A DNA stretch of 64,000 bases from Rathayibacter sp. Leaf185 (GCF_001423885.1 NZ_LMPP01000005.1:54285-118284); one strand, 5' to 3'. Shown: positions 1 to 7,451, counted from the first letter of the stretch. Notes: generated by a model not told the origin, from the sequence alone. Made by a program: numbers and translations.

Positions 1-615
1 GCCGAGCTCGCGCCCGCGCTTGGCGCCGTGCACCACCACTCCGCGCACCACGGGCTCGTGACCGAGGAGCCACGTCGCGTGCTCGATGTCGCCGTCGGCG
101 AGCAGCTCGCGGATCCACGTCGACGACACGCGACGGCCGTGCTCGGGGCGGACGTCGTCGATCAGCTCCACCGTGAAGCCGTGCACCCCGCCGAGCTCGC
201 GGAGGCGGTCGACATCGCCCGCTCCGCGCGCCCCGAAGCGGAAGTCGGAGCCGACGAGCACGATGCGCGCCTCGAGAGCGTCGACCAGCACCTGCTGCAC
301 GAACTCCTCCGCCGTCAGTGAGCGGAAGGCCTCGTCGAAGGTGAGCAGCAGCGTGGCGTCGACGCCGGTGCCGGCCAGCAGCTCGAGCTTCTGCTCGTTG
401 CCGACCAGCGCGGGCGGGCACTTCTCGGGAGCGATGACGCTGAGCGGGTTCCGGTCGAACGTGACCACGACGGCGGCGAGACCCTGCTCGCGCGCCCGCT
501 CGTGCAGCGTGCCGATGACCGCGCGGTGGCCGGAGTGGACGCCGTCGAACTTCCCGATCGTGACGGCGGAGGGGCCGATCCCGGCGAGGTCCTGCGGAGT
601 CGTCTCGACGCGCAT
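1..615 (-). CDS. ribF: RibF, riboflavin kinase/FAD synthetase (3' end outside window)
   Basis: Phosphorylates riboflavin to FMN and adenylates FMN to FAD in the cytoplasm. Only the first 205 codons are present; the gene runs off the left edge. The visible part is the N-terminal FMN adenylyltransferase domain: the nucleotide-binding motif TIGKFDGVHSGHR lies near residues 19-31, and GSDFRFG and the SSTWIRELL segment follow in the family order. The C-terminal riboflavin kinase domain is expected beyond position 1. The ATG (615-613) overlaps the TGA of the upstream membrane-protein gene by one base, so the two are probably translationally coupled. Identification is firm; the C-terminus is unseen. 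Confidence 0.95.
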   Translation of the reverse strand, partial: MRVETTPQDLAGIGPSAVTIGKFDGVHSGHRAVIGTLHERAREQGLAAVVVTFDRNPLSVIAPEKCPPALVGNEQKLELLAGTGVDATLLLTFDEAFRSLTAEEFVQQVLVDALEARIVLVGSDFRFGARGAGDVDRLRELGGVHGFTVELIDDVRPEHGRRVSSTWIRELLADGDIEHATWLLGHEPVVRGVVVHGAKRGRELG

Positions 616-1109
616 CAGGCCGCGCCCCGGCGGCCCTGCACCCGGAGCCACCAGAGCCCGAGGACGGGCAGCACGAGCGGGATGAGGAGGTAGCCGGCAC
701 CGAAGGCCGACCACACGGTCGCCTGCCGGCCGAACGGATCCACACTCGAGAGCCCCAGCAGCTGCGGAGCGAGCACGCTGATCGCCCCGACCACGAGGAC
801 GCCGATCAACTCGAAGGTGATCGTCACCCACGCGACGCGCTGCCACACACGACCGGGCGCGACGAGCGCGACGGTGGCCACGATGTAGACGACGGCCGAG
901 AGCGCCGAGAGCGAGAAGGCGAGGGGCGCCTCGTCGAAGCGGTCGATGATCTGGAAGACGGAGCGACCGGTCGCGGCCAGCGCGAGGATCGCGTAGACCA
1001 CGACGAGGAGACTGCCGAACCCCCTCGCCCGCGTCGAGCGGGCGGTACGGGTGCGGGGGTCTCGGGGAGTGGTCGCCCGTCCGGGCGCATCGCTGGCTTG
1101 ATTCGACAT
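615..1109 (-). CDS. Four-helix integral membrane protein, unknown function
   Basis: A 164-residue protein I cannot assign to a characterised family. After an Arg/Thr-rich cytoplasmic N-terminus (about residues 1-30) come four hydrophobic segments: near 31-48 (SLLVVVYAILALAATG), 60-82, 88-112 and 132-155, the last followed by a basic tail. It starts at ATG 1109, 35 nt after a second small membrane protein, and its stop overlaps the ribF start by 1 nt, so it is inside a truB-membrane protein-membrane protein-ribF operon. No catalytic motif is visible. Confidence 0.75.
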   Translation of the reverse strand: MSNQASDAPGRATTPRDPRTRTARSTRARGFGSLLVVVYAILALAATGRSVFQIIDRFDEAPLAFSLSALSAVVYIVATVALVAPGRVWQRVAWVTITFELIGVLVVGAISVLAPQLLGLSSVDPFGRQATVWSAFGAGYLLIPLVLPVLGLWWLRVQGRRGAA

Positions 1110-1144
1110 CGCAGGGTCAATGGTAGGCGCTGGCTGCGGGGTGC

Positions 1145-1513
1145 TCACGCGACCTGGAAGAACCAGATCTGGTGCATCCGGTAGACCATCACCGCGACCG
1201 AGAGGCAGACCACACCGAGGATCACGGTGCTCCAGCGGCTGCGCTCGATCAGCGCCCAGAAGCCGGCGGCGAGCGGCAGGATCAGCGCCGAGATCAGGTA
1301 GACGTAGTACTCGGGCAGGCTGCCGGTCGGGCTGTTGCCCACTTGCGGCGAGACGATCGCTACCGCGAGCTGCACGATGAGCAGCAGCTCCACGATCGCC
1401 GTCGCCCCCACCGAGACATCGGAGGGGCGCCGGCCGAAGAGGCCGAGCACGAGGCAGAGAAGCCCGGCGACGACGGCGACGCCGACCTGCAGCGTCGTGA
1501 ACCAGTCGATCAC
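1145..1513 (-). CDS. Small four-helix membrane protein, unknown function
   Basis: A 122-residue hydrophobic protein with about four transmembrane segments: near residues 7-25, 35-55, 67-87 and 94-112, ending in a short YRMHQIWFFQ tail. It contains no residues pointing to transport or catalysis. The GTG start at 1513-1511 overlaps the truB stop in a GTGA arrangement, which supports this start and coupling to truB. The function is unknown; the family appears confined to truB-ribF neighbourhoods like this one, but that is inference. Confidence 0.7.
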   Translation of the reverse strand: MIDWFTTLQVGVAVVAGLLCLVLGLFGRRPSDVSVGATAIVELLLIVQLAVAIVSPQVGNSPTGSLPEYYVYLISALILPLAAGFWALIERSRWSTVILGVVCLSVAVMVYRMHQIWFFQVA

Positions 1514-2481
1514 GGCGCGACCGCCCTGGTCTGCTCCGTCGGGAAGTTGACGACGCTCTTGAGCACCTGGCCCCGTCGCTCCGCGAGCCCGATGAGCCGG
1601 CCCGCCGGGTCGACCGCGGCGAGCAGACCCGTGGCGCCGAGCGTCTCCTCCGCGGCCGCGATGCGCTTGCCGTTCGCGAGGTCGACGGCGGCCTGCGCAT
1701 CGAGGTGCAGGAGGGGGAACAGCTCGCCCGCGACCGCCGTCGGGGTGAGCAGAGCGGAGGGGACGTCGAGCTCGTCGATGTCGCCCGCCGTGTCGATCGA
1801 GAAGGGACCCACGGAGGTGCGGCGCAGAACGGTCAGGTGCCCGCCGACCCCGAGGGCGGCCCCGAGATCGCGGGCGAGGGCGCGGATGTAGGTGCCGGAG
1901 GAGCAGCTGACCCGCACGTCGAGGTCGAGGAAGCCGTCGACCTCCCGGCGCTCCAGCACGTCGAAGGCGCTGACCGTAACGGGCCGCGCGGGGAGGACGA
2001 CCTCCTCGCCGTCGCGCGCGCGGGCGTAGGCGCGGCGTCCGTCGACCTTGATGGCGCTGACCGAGCTCGGGATCTGCTCGATGGCACCGGTGAGGGTCCC
2101 GACGACCGCGTCGACAGCCTCCGGAGTGATGGCTGCGATGCGGCCCGGCTCGGCACTCGCGAGGGTCTCGCCCTCGCGGTCGTCGGTGCTGGTCGAGGCG
2201 CCGAGGCGGATCGTCGCCTCGTACTGCTTGTCGAGCCCGACGAGGTAGGTGAGCAGCCGCGTCGACGGACCGAGCCCGAGGATCATCAGGCCCGTCGCCA
2301 TCGGATCGAGGGTGCCGGCGTGACCGACCTTGCGCGTCCCGGCGCGGCGACGCGTCCGCGAGACGAGATCGTGGCTGGTGATGCCGCCCGGCTTGTCGAG
2401 CAGGAGGATCCCGTTCGGTGCCGTCCCGTTCGGTGCCGTCCCGCTCGATGCCGTCGCAGGGGTGGCGGGGGTCTCGAGCAC
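1510..2481 (-). CDS. truB: TruB, tRNA pseudouridine-55 synthase
   Basis: Converts U55 of the tRNA T-loop to pseudouridine. The 323-residue protein carries the family signatures in order: LLLDKPGGITSHDLV near the N-terminus, then KVGHAGTLDPMATGLM, which contains the catalytic Asp, a KQYEATIRLG strand, IPSSVSAIKVDGRRAYARAR and CSSGTYIRALARDLG. The GTG at 2481 is chosen because a TATCCT -10 box (2494-2489) ends exactly 7 nt upstream, as expected for a leaderless mRNA. Residues about 10-24 are encoded by three 15-bp tandem repeats (NGTAP-like), a linker unlikely to matter for catalysis. First gene of an operon with two membrane proteins and ribF. Confidence 0.96.
   Translation of the reverse strand: MLETPATPATASSGTAPNGTAPNGILLLDKPGGITSHDLVSRTRRRAGTRKVGHAGTLDPMATGLMILGLGPSTRLLTYLVGLDKQYEATIRLGASTSTDDREGETLASAEPGRIAAITPEAVDAVVGTLTGAIEQIPSSVSAIKVDGRRAYARARDGEEVVLPARPVTVSAFDVLERREVDGFLDLDVRVSCSSGTYIRALARDLGAALGVGGHLTVLRRTSVGPFSIDTAGDIDELDVPSALLTPTAVAGELFPLLHLDAQAAVDLANGKRIAAAEETLGATGLLAAVDPAGRLIGLAERRGQVLKSVVNFPTEQTRAVAP
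2411..2455 (-). repeat. Three 15-bp tandem repeats inside the truB 5' end
   Basis: Units 2411-2425 and 2426-2440 are identical (ccgttcggtgccgtc); 2441-2455 differs at two positions. The unit length is a multiple of three, so it only lengthens the TruB N-terminal tail by five residues per copy. Confidence 0.9.
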
Positions 2482-2488
2482 GGGTGCG

Positions 2489-2494
2489 AGGATA
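2489..2494 (-). promoter_or_regulatory. -10 box of truB (leaderless)
   Basis: TATCCT on the minus strand, 7 nt before the GTG start of truB. No Shine-Dalgarno lies in between. It decides the truB start. Confidence 0.6.
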
Positions 2495-2561
2495 CACGCG
2501 CCGTTCGGGAGTCGGCCCGGCGTGGGCGGGCACTCCGTTCGGACCGCCGGGGCGCCCGTCC

Positions 2562-2567
2562 TAGGCT
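2562..2567 (+). promoter_or_regulatory. -10 box of the panE-like gene (leaderless)
   Basis: TAGGCT followed by exactly 6 nt and ATG 2574. Divergent from the truB -10 box 67 bp away, so 2482-2573 is a two-way promoter region. Confidence 0.6.
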
Positions 2568-2573
2568 GTCCGG

Positions 2574-3572
2574 ATGAGGATCGCAGTACTCGGAGCGGGC
2601 GCCGTCGGGGGAACGATCGCCGCGCTGCTGGATCGTGCAGGACACGATGTCGAGGTGACAGCGCGAGGCGCTCACCTGACCGCGATCCGCCGCTCCGGTA
2701 TCCGTCTCGACGGCGCCTGGGGCGAGCACACCGCCTGGGTCCGCAGCGGCGAGACGCTCGACCTGGTCCCCGAGCTCGCCGTCCTCGCGACCAAGGCGCA
2801 GGATGCGGAGGACGCGCTCCGAGCGAACCGCCGCACGGTCGACGGCACACTGCTCGTCGTCGTGCAGAACGGACTCGACGGTCTGCAGGCCGCGGCACGC
2901 CAGGTCCGCGACGCCCGGCTCGTCGGAGCGCTCGCGCTCTTCGCTGCGAGCCACCTCGAGCCCGGACGGGTGAGCGTCACCGCGCCGGCCACCACCACGC
3001 TCGGCGTGCCCGGCGGACCGGCCGACGACGACGTCCGACGGGCCGCGTCCCTCCTGGGCGAGGCGATCCCGACCGCGACGACCGACGACTTCGTCGGCGC
3101 GCAGTGGACGAAGCTGCTCATCAACGAGGTGAACGCACTGCCGGCGATCACCGGGCTCTCGGTGCAGGAGACGATCGCCGATCCCGGGCTCCGACGCCTG
3201 CTCGCGCGGGCGATGAAGGAGGCGGCGCGCATCGGGATCGCCTCCGGCGTGCGCTTCGGCGCCCTGCAGGGCCTCAACGACACCGCCGTCCGCACGCTCG
3301 TGGCCGCTCCGCTCGCCGCCGTCGAGTTCCTGCCGCGGCGGATGGCCTCCCGGATGGGCGACGTGCCGAACCCGGGCTCCACCCTCCAGAGCGTGCGCCG
3401 CGGCGTCCCGAGCGAGATCGACCACCTCGCGGGAGCCGTCGTGCGCACCGCGCACCGGCTCGGCCGTGAGGCGCCCGTCAACCAGCTGCTCGTCGAGCTC
3501 GTGCACGAGGTCGAGCGGACGGGAGCCTTCCTCCCCTCGGCGGAGGTCGTGCGGCGCGGCTCGGCGCTCTAG
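2574..3572 (+). CDS. panE: 2-dehydropantoate 2-reductase family protein (ApbA/PanE)
   Basis: Probable NADPH-dependent ketopantoate reductase of pantothenate/CoA synthesis. The 332-residue protein starts with the Rossmann dinucleotide loop LGAGAVGG (residues 6-13), has the VLATKAQD strand, VVVQNGLDG (the conserved NG), and the C-terminal helical domain with WTKLLINEVNALPAITG carrying the catalytic Lys and substrate-binding Asn. The substrate is inferred from family membership; some ApbA/PanE homologues act on other 2-oxoacids. The ATG is fixed by a -10 box 6 nt upstream. It is a single-gene unit, divergent from truB, inserted into what is normally the infB-rbfA-truB block. Confidence 0.85.
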   Translation: MRIAVLGAGAVGGTIAALLDRAGHDVEVTARGAHLTAIRRSGIRLDGAWGEHTAWVRSGETLDLVPELAVLATKAQDAEDALRANRRTVDGTLLVVVQNGLDGLQAAARQVRDARLVGALALFAASHLEPGRVSVTAPATTTLGVPGGPADDDVRRAASLLGEAIPTATTDDFVGAQWTKLLINEVNALPAITGLSVQETIADPGLRRLLARAMKEAARIGIASGVRFGALQGLNDTAVRTLVAAPLAAVEFLPRRMASRMGDVPNPGSTLQSVRRGVPSEIDHLAGAVVRTAHRLGREAPVNQLLVELVHEVERTGAFLPSAEVVRRGSAL

Positions 3573-3702
3573 CGGCTCCGCGCCCCAGCGCCCTCGGCTC
3601 CGCGCCCCAGCGCCCTCGGCTCCGCGCCCCAGCGGCTCAGCGCCCTCGGCTCCGCGCCCCAGCGGCTCAGCGCCCCAGCGCCCTCGGCTCCGCGCCCCAG
3701 CG
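3573..3702. repeat. Five-copy direct-repeat array between convergent genes
   Basis: The 18-bp unit cggctccgcgccccagcg starts at 3573, 3595, 3617, 3647 and 3685. Copies 1-2 are followed by ccct (22-bp period); later copies by gctcagcgc-type spacers. The array begins right after the panE stop and reaches the stop of the minus-strand kinase-like gene (3705), so it fills the whole convergent intergenic gap. It has no long hairpin. Confidence 0.9.
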
Positions 3703-3704
3703 GC

Positions 3705-4304
3705 TCAGCACGAGTCGGCGAAGACACGCCGGGGGTGCTCCGGGTCGCGGATGTCGACGAGCACCGGCGCCAGTCGGCGCGGGTCGGTGCTCGCCCGGTA
3801 GGCCTCGTCGACCGGGGGCTCCTGCGTGTCGAGCCGGATGCTCAGATTCCACGCGCCGCGGATCTCGGGCCGCAGCGCGAACTCTCCGTCGACCAGCAGC
3901 ACCGCGTCCTTACCGGCCGTCCGCCACTTCGGCTGGCGCGGCTCGTCGCGGACGGCGTCGAAGCCCGCCAGCACGAAGCCGGTGCTCCCGCCCATCTTGA
4001 ACGGGCCGATCAGCACGCGGCGCAGCAGCTCGTAGTCGTAGCGGCCCAGGTAGGCACGCTGCGCCTCCGGGAGCTCGTCGTCGTCGCGGTCCACCCGCGG
4101 CCGCTGGAAGTCGGTGAGGTGCGCGACCATCGCGTCGTGCCCGGCGCGCCGGATCGCCTCCGCCAGCTCGAGCGCGAACGCGGCGGTCACCTCGGGGTCG
4201 TCCCCGTCGATGCCGACGGCGACCCGGCCTCGGCCGTAGTTGTGCAGCACCTCCGCGGCGAGAGCGTCGAGCACATCGGCCTTCCGGGGAGCCCACTTGG
4301 TCAT
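3705..4304 (-). CDS. Uridine kinase-like P-loop protein with degenerate Walker A
   Basis: A 199-residue homologue of the actinobacterial uridine kinase-like nucleoside kinases (phosphoribulokinase/uridine kinase fold). The framework matches: KADVLDALA at the start, GRVAVGIDG strand 1, LAEAIRRAGHDAMVAHLTDF with the FQRPR motif after strand 2, the YLGRYDYELLRR segment, KDAVLLVDGEF and a final LVDIRDPEHPRRVF. But where active homologues have GxxGxGK[ST], this one reads GIDGDDPEVTAAF (near 33-45): the P-loop Gly, Lys and Thr are missing. It may be a pseudoenzyme or bind a different ligand. Its ATG sits 6 nt after a TATCGT box, back to back with the mutY promoter. Confidence 0.75.
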   Translation of the reverse strand: MTKWAPRKADVLDALAAEVLHNYGRGRVAVGIDGDDPEVTAAFALELAEAIRRAGHDAMVAHLTDFQRPRVDRDDDELPEAQRAYLGRYDYELLRRVLIGPFKMGGSTGFVLAGFDAVRDEPRQPKWRTAGKDAVLLVDGEFALRPEIRGAWNLSIRLDTQEPPVDEAYRASTDPRRLAPVLVDIRDPEHPRRVFADSC

Positions 4305-4310
4305 CCGCCC

Positions 4311-4316
4311 ACGATA
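4311..4316 (-). promoter_or_regulatory. -10 box of the kinase-like gene (leaderless)
   Basis: TATCGT on the minus strand, 6 nt before ATG 4304. It lies within the expected -35 zone of the mutY promoter on the other strand. Confidence 0.6.
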
Positions 4317-4328
4317 CGCGGCACCCCT

Positions 4329-4334
4329 TAGGGT
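4329..4334 (+). promoter_or_regulatory. -10 box of mutY (leaderless)
   Basis: TAGGGT, 6 nt before ATG 4341. Only 12 bp separate it from the opposing -10 box at 4311-4316. Confidence 0.6.
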
Positions 4335-4340
4335 GAGCCG

Positions 4341-5219
4341 ATGCCCACAGGATTCGCCCCCGAGATCGTCGACTGGTTCCGCACCAGCGCGCGCGACCTC
4401 CCCTGGCGACGCGAGGGGTTCCCCGCGTGGGGCACCCTCGTCAGCGAGTTCATGCTGCAGCAGACCCCCGTCGTCCGCGTGATCCCGCGACTGGCGGAGT
4501 GGCTCGAGCGCTGGCCCACGCCCGCCGATCTGGCCGCCGTCCCGCCTGGCGAGGCGGTGCGGGCCTGGCAGTCGCTCGGCTACCCGAGGCGCGCCCTCCG
4601 CCTGCACGCCTGCGCCGGCGCGATCGCCGAGCAGCACGGCAACGTCGTCCCCGACGACGTCGAGACGCTCCTCGCGCTGCCCGGCATCGGCGACTACACC
4701 GCGCGCGCCATCGCGGTCTTCGCCTACGGCCTTCGCCACCCGGTCGTCGACACCAACGTGCGCCGGGTGATCGCTCGTGCGGTCGGCGGAGTCGCGGAGG
4801 CGGGCCCACCGCGCGCCAAGCCCGACCTCGCGGCCATGGACGCCCTGCTCCCGGAGGGCCTCGAGGACGCCGCCGCCTTCAACGCCGGGATGATGGAGCT
4901 CGGTGCGATCGTCTGCACCGCGCGGGCCCCGCGCTGCGACTCCTGCCCGATCCGCGACTCCTGCCGCTGGCGCGCCGCCGGCTACCTCGCCTACGACGGC
5001 CCGGTGAAGGCCCGCCAGAAGACGTTCGAGGGCTCCGATCGGCAGGTGCGAGGACTGATCCTCGCCGAGCTCCGGGCATCGCACCGCCCCGTCACGGCCG
5101 CCGAGATCGACTCGGTCTGGCCCGACGCCGAGCAGCGCGCCCGGGCGCTGGCCGGCCTTCTCGCCGACGGCCTCGCGGTCGGCGGCCCCGCCGAGGGCTA
5201 CCTGCTCCCCCACTCCTGA
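4341..5219 (+). CDS. mutY: MutY, A/G-specific adenine DNA glycosylase
   Basis: Removes adenine mispaired with 8-oxoguanine. The 292-residue protein has the catalytic Glu in SEFMLQQTPV (E36), the helix-hairpin-helix LPGIGDYTARAI (113-124), the catalytic Asp in VVDTNVRR (D137) and the 4Fe-4S cysteines C192, C199, C202 and C208 (CX6CX2CX5C). It is about 50-60 residues shorter than the E. coli enzyme: there is no full NUDIX-like 8-oxoG recognition domain, only a short winged-helix-like tail (residues about 235-292). Single promoter shared back to back with the kinase-like gene; the RNB ribonuclease follows 34 nt downstream with its own -10 box. Confidence 0.93.
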   Translation: MPTGFAPEIVDWFRTSARDLPWRREGFPAWGTLVSEFMLQQTPVVRVIPRLAEWLERWPTPADLAAVPPGEAVRAWQSLGYPRRALRLHACAGAIAEQHGNVVPDDVETLLALPGIGDYTARAIAVFAYGLRHPVVDTNVRRVIARAVGGVAEAGPPRAKPDLAAMDALLPEGLEDAAAFNAGMMELGAIVCTARAPRCDSCPIRDSCRWRAAGYLAYDGPVKARQKTFEGSDRQVRGLILAELRASHRPVTAAEIDSVWPDAEQRARALAGLLADGLAVGGPAEGYLLPHS

Positions 5220-5241
5220 CCACCGTGTCGGAGGCGCCGGG

Positions 5242-5247
5242 TAGCGT
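5242..5247 (+). promoter_or_regulatory. -10 box of the RNB ribonuclease gene (leaderless)
   Basis: TAGCGT, 6 nt before GTG 5254. It supports GTG as the start in a stretch with no ATG nearby. Confidence 0.6.
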
Positions 5248-5253
5248 GACGCC

Positions 5254-6669
5254 GTGACCGATCGCCGCCTCCGCCTCCCCCGTCCCGACGACGACGTCGC
5301 CGCCGCTCTCGCCGCATTGCGCAGCGATCTGCCGGCCGGATTCTCCCCCGACGCGCTCGCCGAGGCCGAGGAGGCGGACCGGGTCGCCGACGACACCGGC
5401 CGCCTCGACCTCACGGCGATCCCCTTCGTGACCATCGACCCGCCCGGCTCGCTCGACCTCGACCAGGCCGTCCACCTCGAGAGCACCGCCGACGGTGTCG
5501 TCCTCCGCTACGCCATCGCCGACGTCCCCGCAGTGATCCGCCCCGGAGGCGCACTCGACGCCGAGACGCGTCGCCGCGGTCAGACCTACTACCTCCCCGA
5601 CGGCCGAATCCCCCTGCACCCCGCGGTCCTCTCCGAGGGCACCGCCTCCCTCCTCCCCGAGCAGACCCGCCGGGCGCTGGTCTGGACGCTCACTCTCGAC
5701 GCCGACGCCGAGCCCCGCTCCGTCCGCCTCGAGCGCGCACTCGTCCGCAGCGCCGCCCGCCTCGACTACGAGTCCGTCCAGCGCGACGTCGACTCCGAGA
5801 CGCTGCACCCGTCGATCGCGCTGCTCCCCTGGTTCGGCCGCGAGCGCCTCGAGCGCGAGGCCGAGCACGGCGGAGCGAGCCTCACCCTGCCCGAGGAGGA
5901 GATCGTCGCCGTCGAGGACGGCTACCGCGTCGAACGCCGCGCTCCCCTCGCCGTCGAGGGCTGGAACGCGCAGGTCTCGCTCCTCACCGGCATGGCAGCC
6001 GCGTCGCTCATGCTCGAGGCCCGCATCGGCATCCTCCGCACGATGCCCGCCGCCGACGCCTCGACCCTCGCCGCCTTCCGCTCCCGCACCGAGGCTCTCG
6101 GCACCCCCTGGGCACCCGACGAGCCCTACGGCGCTTACCTCCGCCGCCTCGACACGGCAGACCCCCGCCAGCTCGCCGTCATGTACGCCGCCGCCTCGCT
6201 GTTCCGCGGAGCCGGCTACACCGCCTTCGACGGCACGGTGCCGGCTCAGCCCGAGCAGTCCGCCCTCGCCGCCCCGTACGCGCACGTCACCGCGCCGCTG
6301 CGCCGCCTCGTCGACCGCTTCGGTCTCGCGACCTGCCTCGCGATCTCCTCCGGCACGGAGGTCCCCTCCTGGCTCCGCGTGGCCCTGCCCGAGGTCCCGT
6401 CTCTGATGGCCGCGAGCGATCGCCGATCAGGAACCGCCACGCGGGCGGCGACCTCCATCGTCGAGGCGGCGATCCTCCGCGGCCACGAGGGTTCGACCTT
6501 CACGGGCATCGTCGTCCAGACCGGCAGGACCCGCTCCTCCGTCCAGCTCCTCGACCCCGAGATCACGGTCGACGTGCAGGCCCCGCTCACGCCGGGAGCC
6601 CGTGTCGACGTCGACCTGGTCTCGGTCGATGTCGCCACGGGCTCCGCAGTCTTCGGGCTCAGCGCCTAG
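5254..6669 (+). CDS. RNB-domain ribonuclease (RNase II/R family, short form)
   Basis: A 471-residue 3'-5' exoribonuclease-like protein. The RNB catalytic entry motif is DPPGSLDLDQAVH (near residues 66-78), the acidic cluster that binds the metal ions; RYAIADVPAVI, the TYYLPDGRIPLHP segment and the late YAHVTAPLRRLVDRFG motif complete the domain. Unlike RNase R (about 750-800 residues) it has no N-terminal cold-shock domains, and only a short C-terminal strand region (about 410-471) replaces the S1 domain. It is therefore the short actinobacterial type; substrates are not deducible. Its 3' end overlaps convergent rbfA by 4 nt. Confidence 0.87.
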   Translation: MTDRRLRLPRPDDDVAAALAALRSDLPAGFSPDALAEAEEADRVADDTGRLDLTAIPFVTIDPPGSLDLDQAVHLESTADGVVLRYAIADVPAVIRPGGALDAETRRRGQTYYLPDGRIPLHPAVLSEGTASLLPEQTRRALVWTLTLDADAEPRSVRLERALVRSAARLDYESVQRDVDSETLHPSIALLPWFGRERLEREAEHGGASLTLPEEEIVAVEDGYRVERRAPLAVEGWNAQVSLLTGMAAASLMLEARIGILRTMPAADASTLAAFRSRTEALGTPWAPDEPYGAYLRRLDTADPRQLAVMYAAASLFRGAGYTAFDGTVPAQPEQSALAAPYAHVTAPLRRLVDRFGLATCLAISSGTEVPSWLRVALPEVPSLMAASDRRSGTATRAATSIVEAAILRGHEGSTFTGIVVQTGRTRSSVQLLDPEITVDVQAPLTPGARVDVDLVSVDVATGSAVFGLSA

Positions 6670-7103
6670 TCCTCGTCGTCGTCCTCACGAGGCTTCACGT
6701 ACGGGTCGGCCTCGCCCGCGTAGTCCGCCTTCGCGGCGAGCGTCTGCACCTGCGAGTCCTGGTTGCGCGCCGCAGCGAGGAGATCCTCGATGTGCTTCGC
6801 GTTCTCGGGCACCGCGTCGAGGATGAATTCGAGCGACGGCGTCAGCCGCGACGTGATGTTCTTGCCCACCTCGGTGCGCAGCATCCCGGTCGCCGCCTTC
6901 AGGGCCGCGGCCGAGTCGGTGCGCTCCTCGTCGGTGCCGTAGACCGTGTAGAACACGGAGGCGTGCTGCAGGTCGCCGGTCACCTGCACATCGGTGATGG
7001 TGACGAAGCCGAGCCGCGGGTCGCGGAGTCCACGCTCGAGTCGCTTGGCGACGATCACCTGAATCCGTTCGGCGAGCTTCCTCGCCCGTGCCGGATCTGC
7101 CAT
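6666..7103 (-). CDS. rbfA: RbfA, 30S ribosome-binding factor
   Basis: Assists late 30S subunit maturation by binding near helix 1 of 16S rRNA. The 145-residue protein shows the single KH-like fold of the family: ARKLAERIQVIVAKRLE at the N-terminus, LGFVTITDVQVTGDLQHASVFYTVYG, and LRTEVGKNITSRLTPSLEF. The C-terminus is acidic (EDDDED). The ATG at 7103 follows a GAGGA Shine-Dalgarno by 6 nt, unlike its leaderless neighbours. It lies 465 nt downstream of infB across a repeat-rich gap and a strong terminator, so it is probably transcribed separately from infB. Confidence 0.95.
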   Translation of the reverse strand: MADPARARKLAERIQVIVAKRLERGLRDPRLGFVTITDVQVTGDLQHASVFYTVYGTDEERTDSAAALKAATGMLRTEVGKNITSRLTPSLEFILDAVPENAKHIEDLLAAARNQDSQVQTLAAKADYAGEADPYVKPREDDDED

Positions 7104-7202
7104 GGCTGGTCCTCACATCTCTCTCGACGAACCTCTCGGCCCGTCCTCTAATCATTACCCTGCCGGGGCCGGGTCGTTCGGTTTCGCCATCCGACCTCGG
7201 GC

Positions 7203-7283
7203 GGGGTGCCTCGTCACGGCTCCCTCCCGAGCGCCTGCGGCGCTCCCGCCAGACCCGAGCCAGGAGCCGCGACGAGGCACCCC
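7203..7283. repeat. 81-bp palindromic element, copy 1
   Basis: Arms 7203-7223 and 7263-7283 pair at 20 of 21 positions. Inside is a small hairpin (gcgcc-tgc-ggcgc) and then the core cccgccagacccgagccagg, which is shared with copy 2 in the opposite orientation. Confidence 0.88.
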
Positions 7284-7368
7284 ACCCGCTCCTCCCGTCG
7301 AGAAGCACCGGTCTCTTCTGATCTGACGCTGAGGGACGAGGTTTGTCACCCCTCCACTGCTGGCGGGT

Positions 7369-7451
7369 GGAGGTCTTCTCGTCGCCGCGCCTGGCTCGGG
7401 TCTGGCGGGCGCCCGAAGGGCGCGGGATGGCGCGGCGACGAGAAGACCTCC
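7369..7451. repeat. 83-bp palindromic element, copy 2 (inverted relative to copy 1)
   Basis: Arms 7369-7391 and 7429-7451 are a perfect 23-bp inverted repeat with a different sequence from copy 1. The interior, read on the minus strand, has the same layout: a mini-hairpin (gcgccc-ttc-gggcgc), then the 20-nt core identical to copy 1. Confidence 0.9.
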
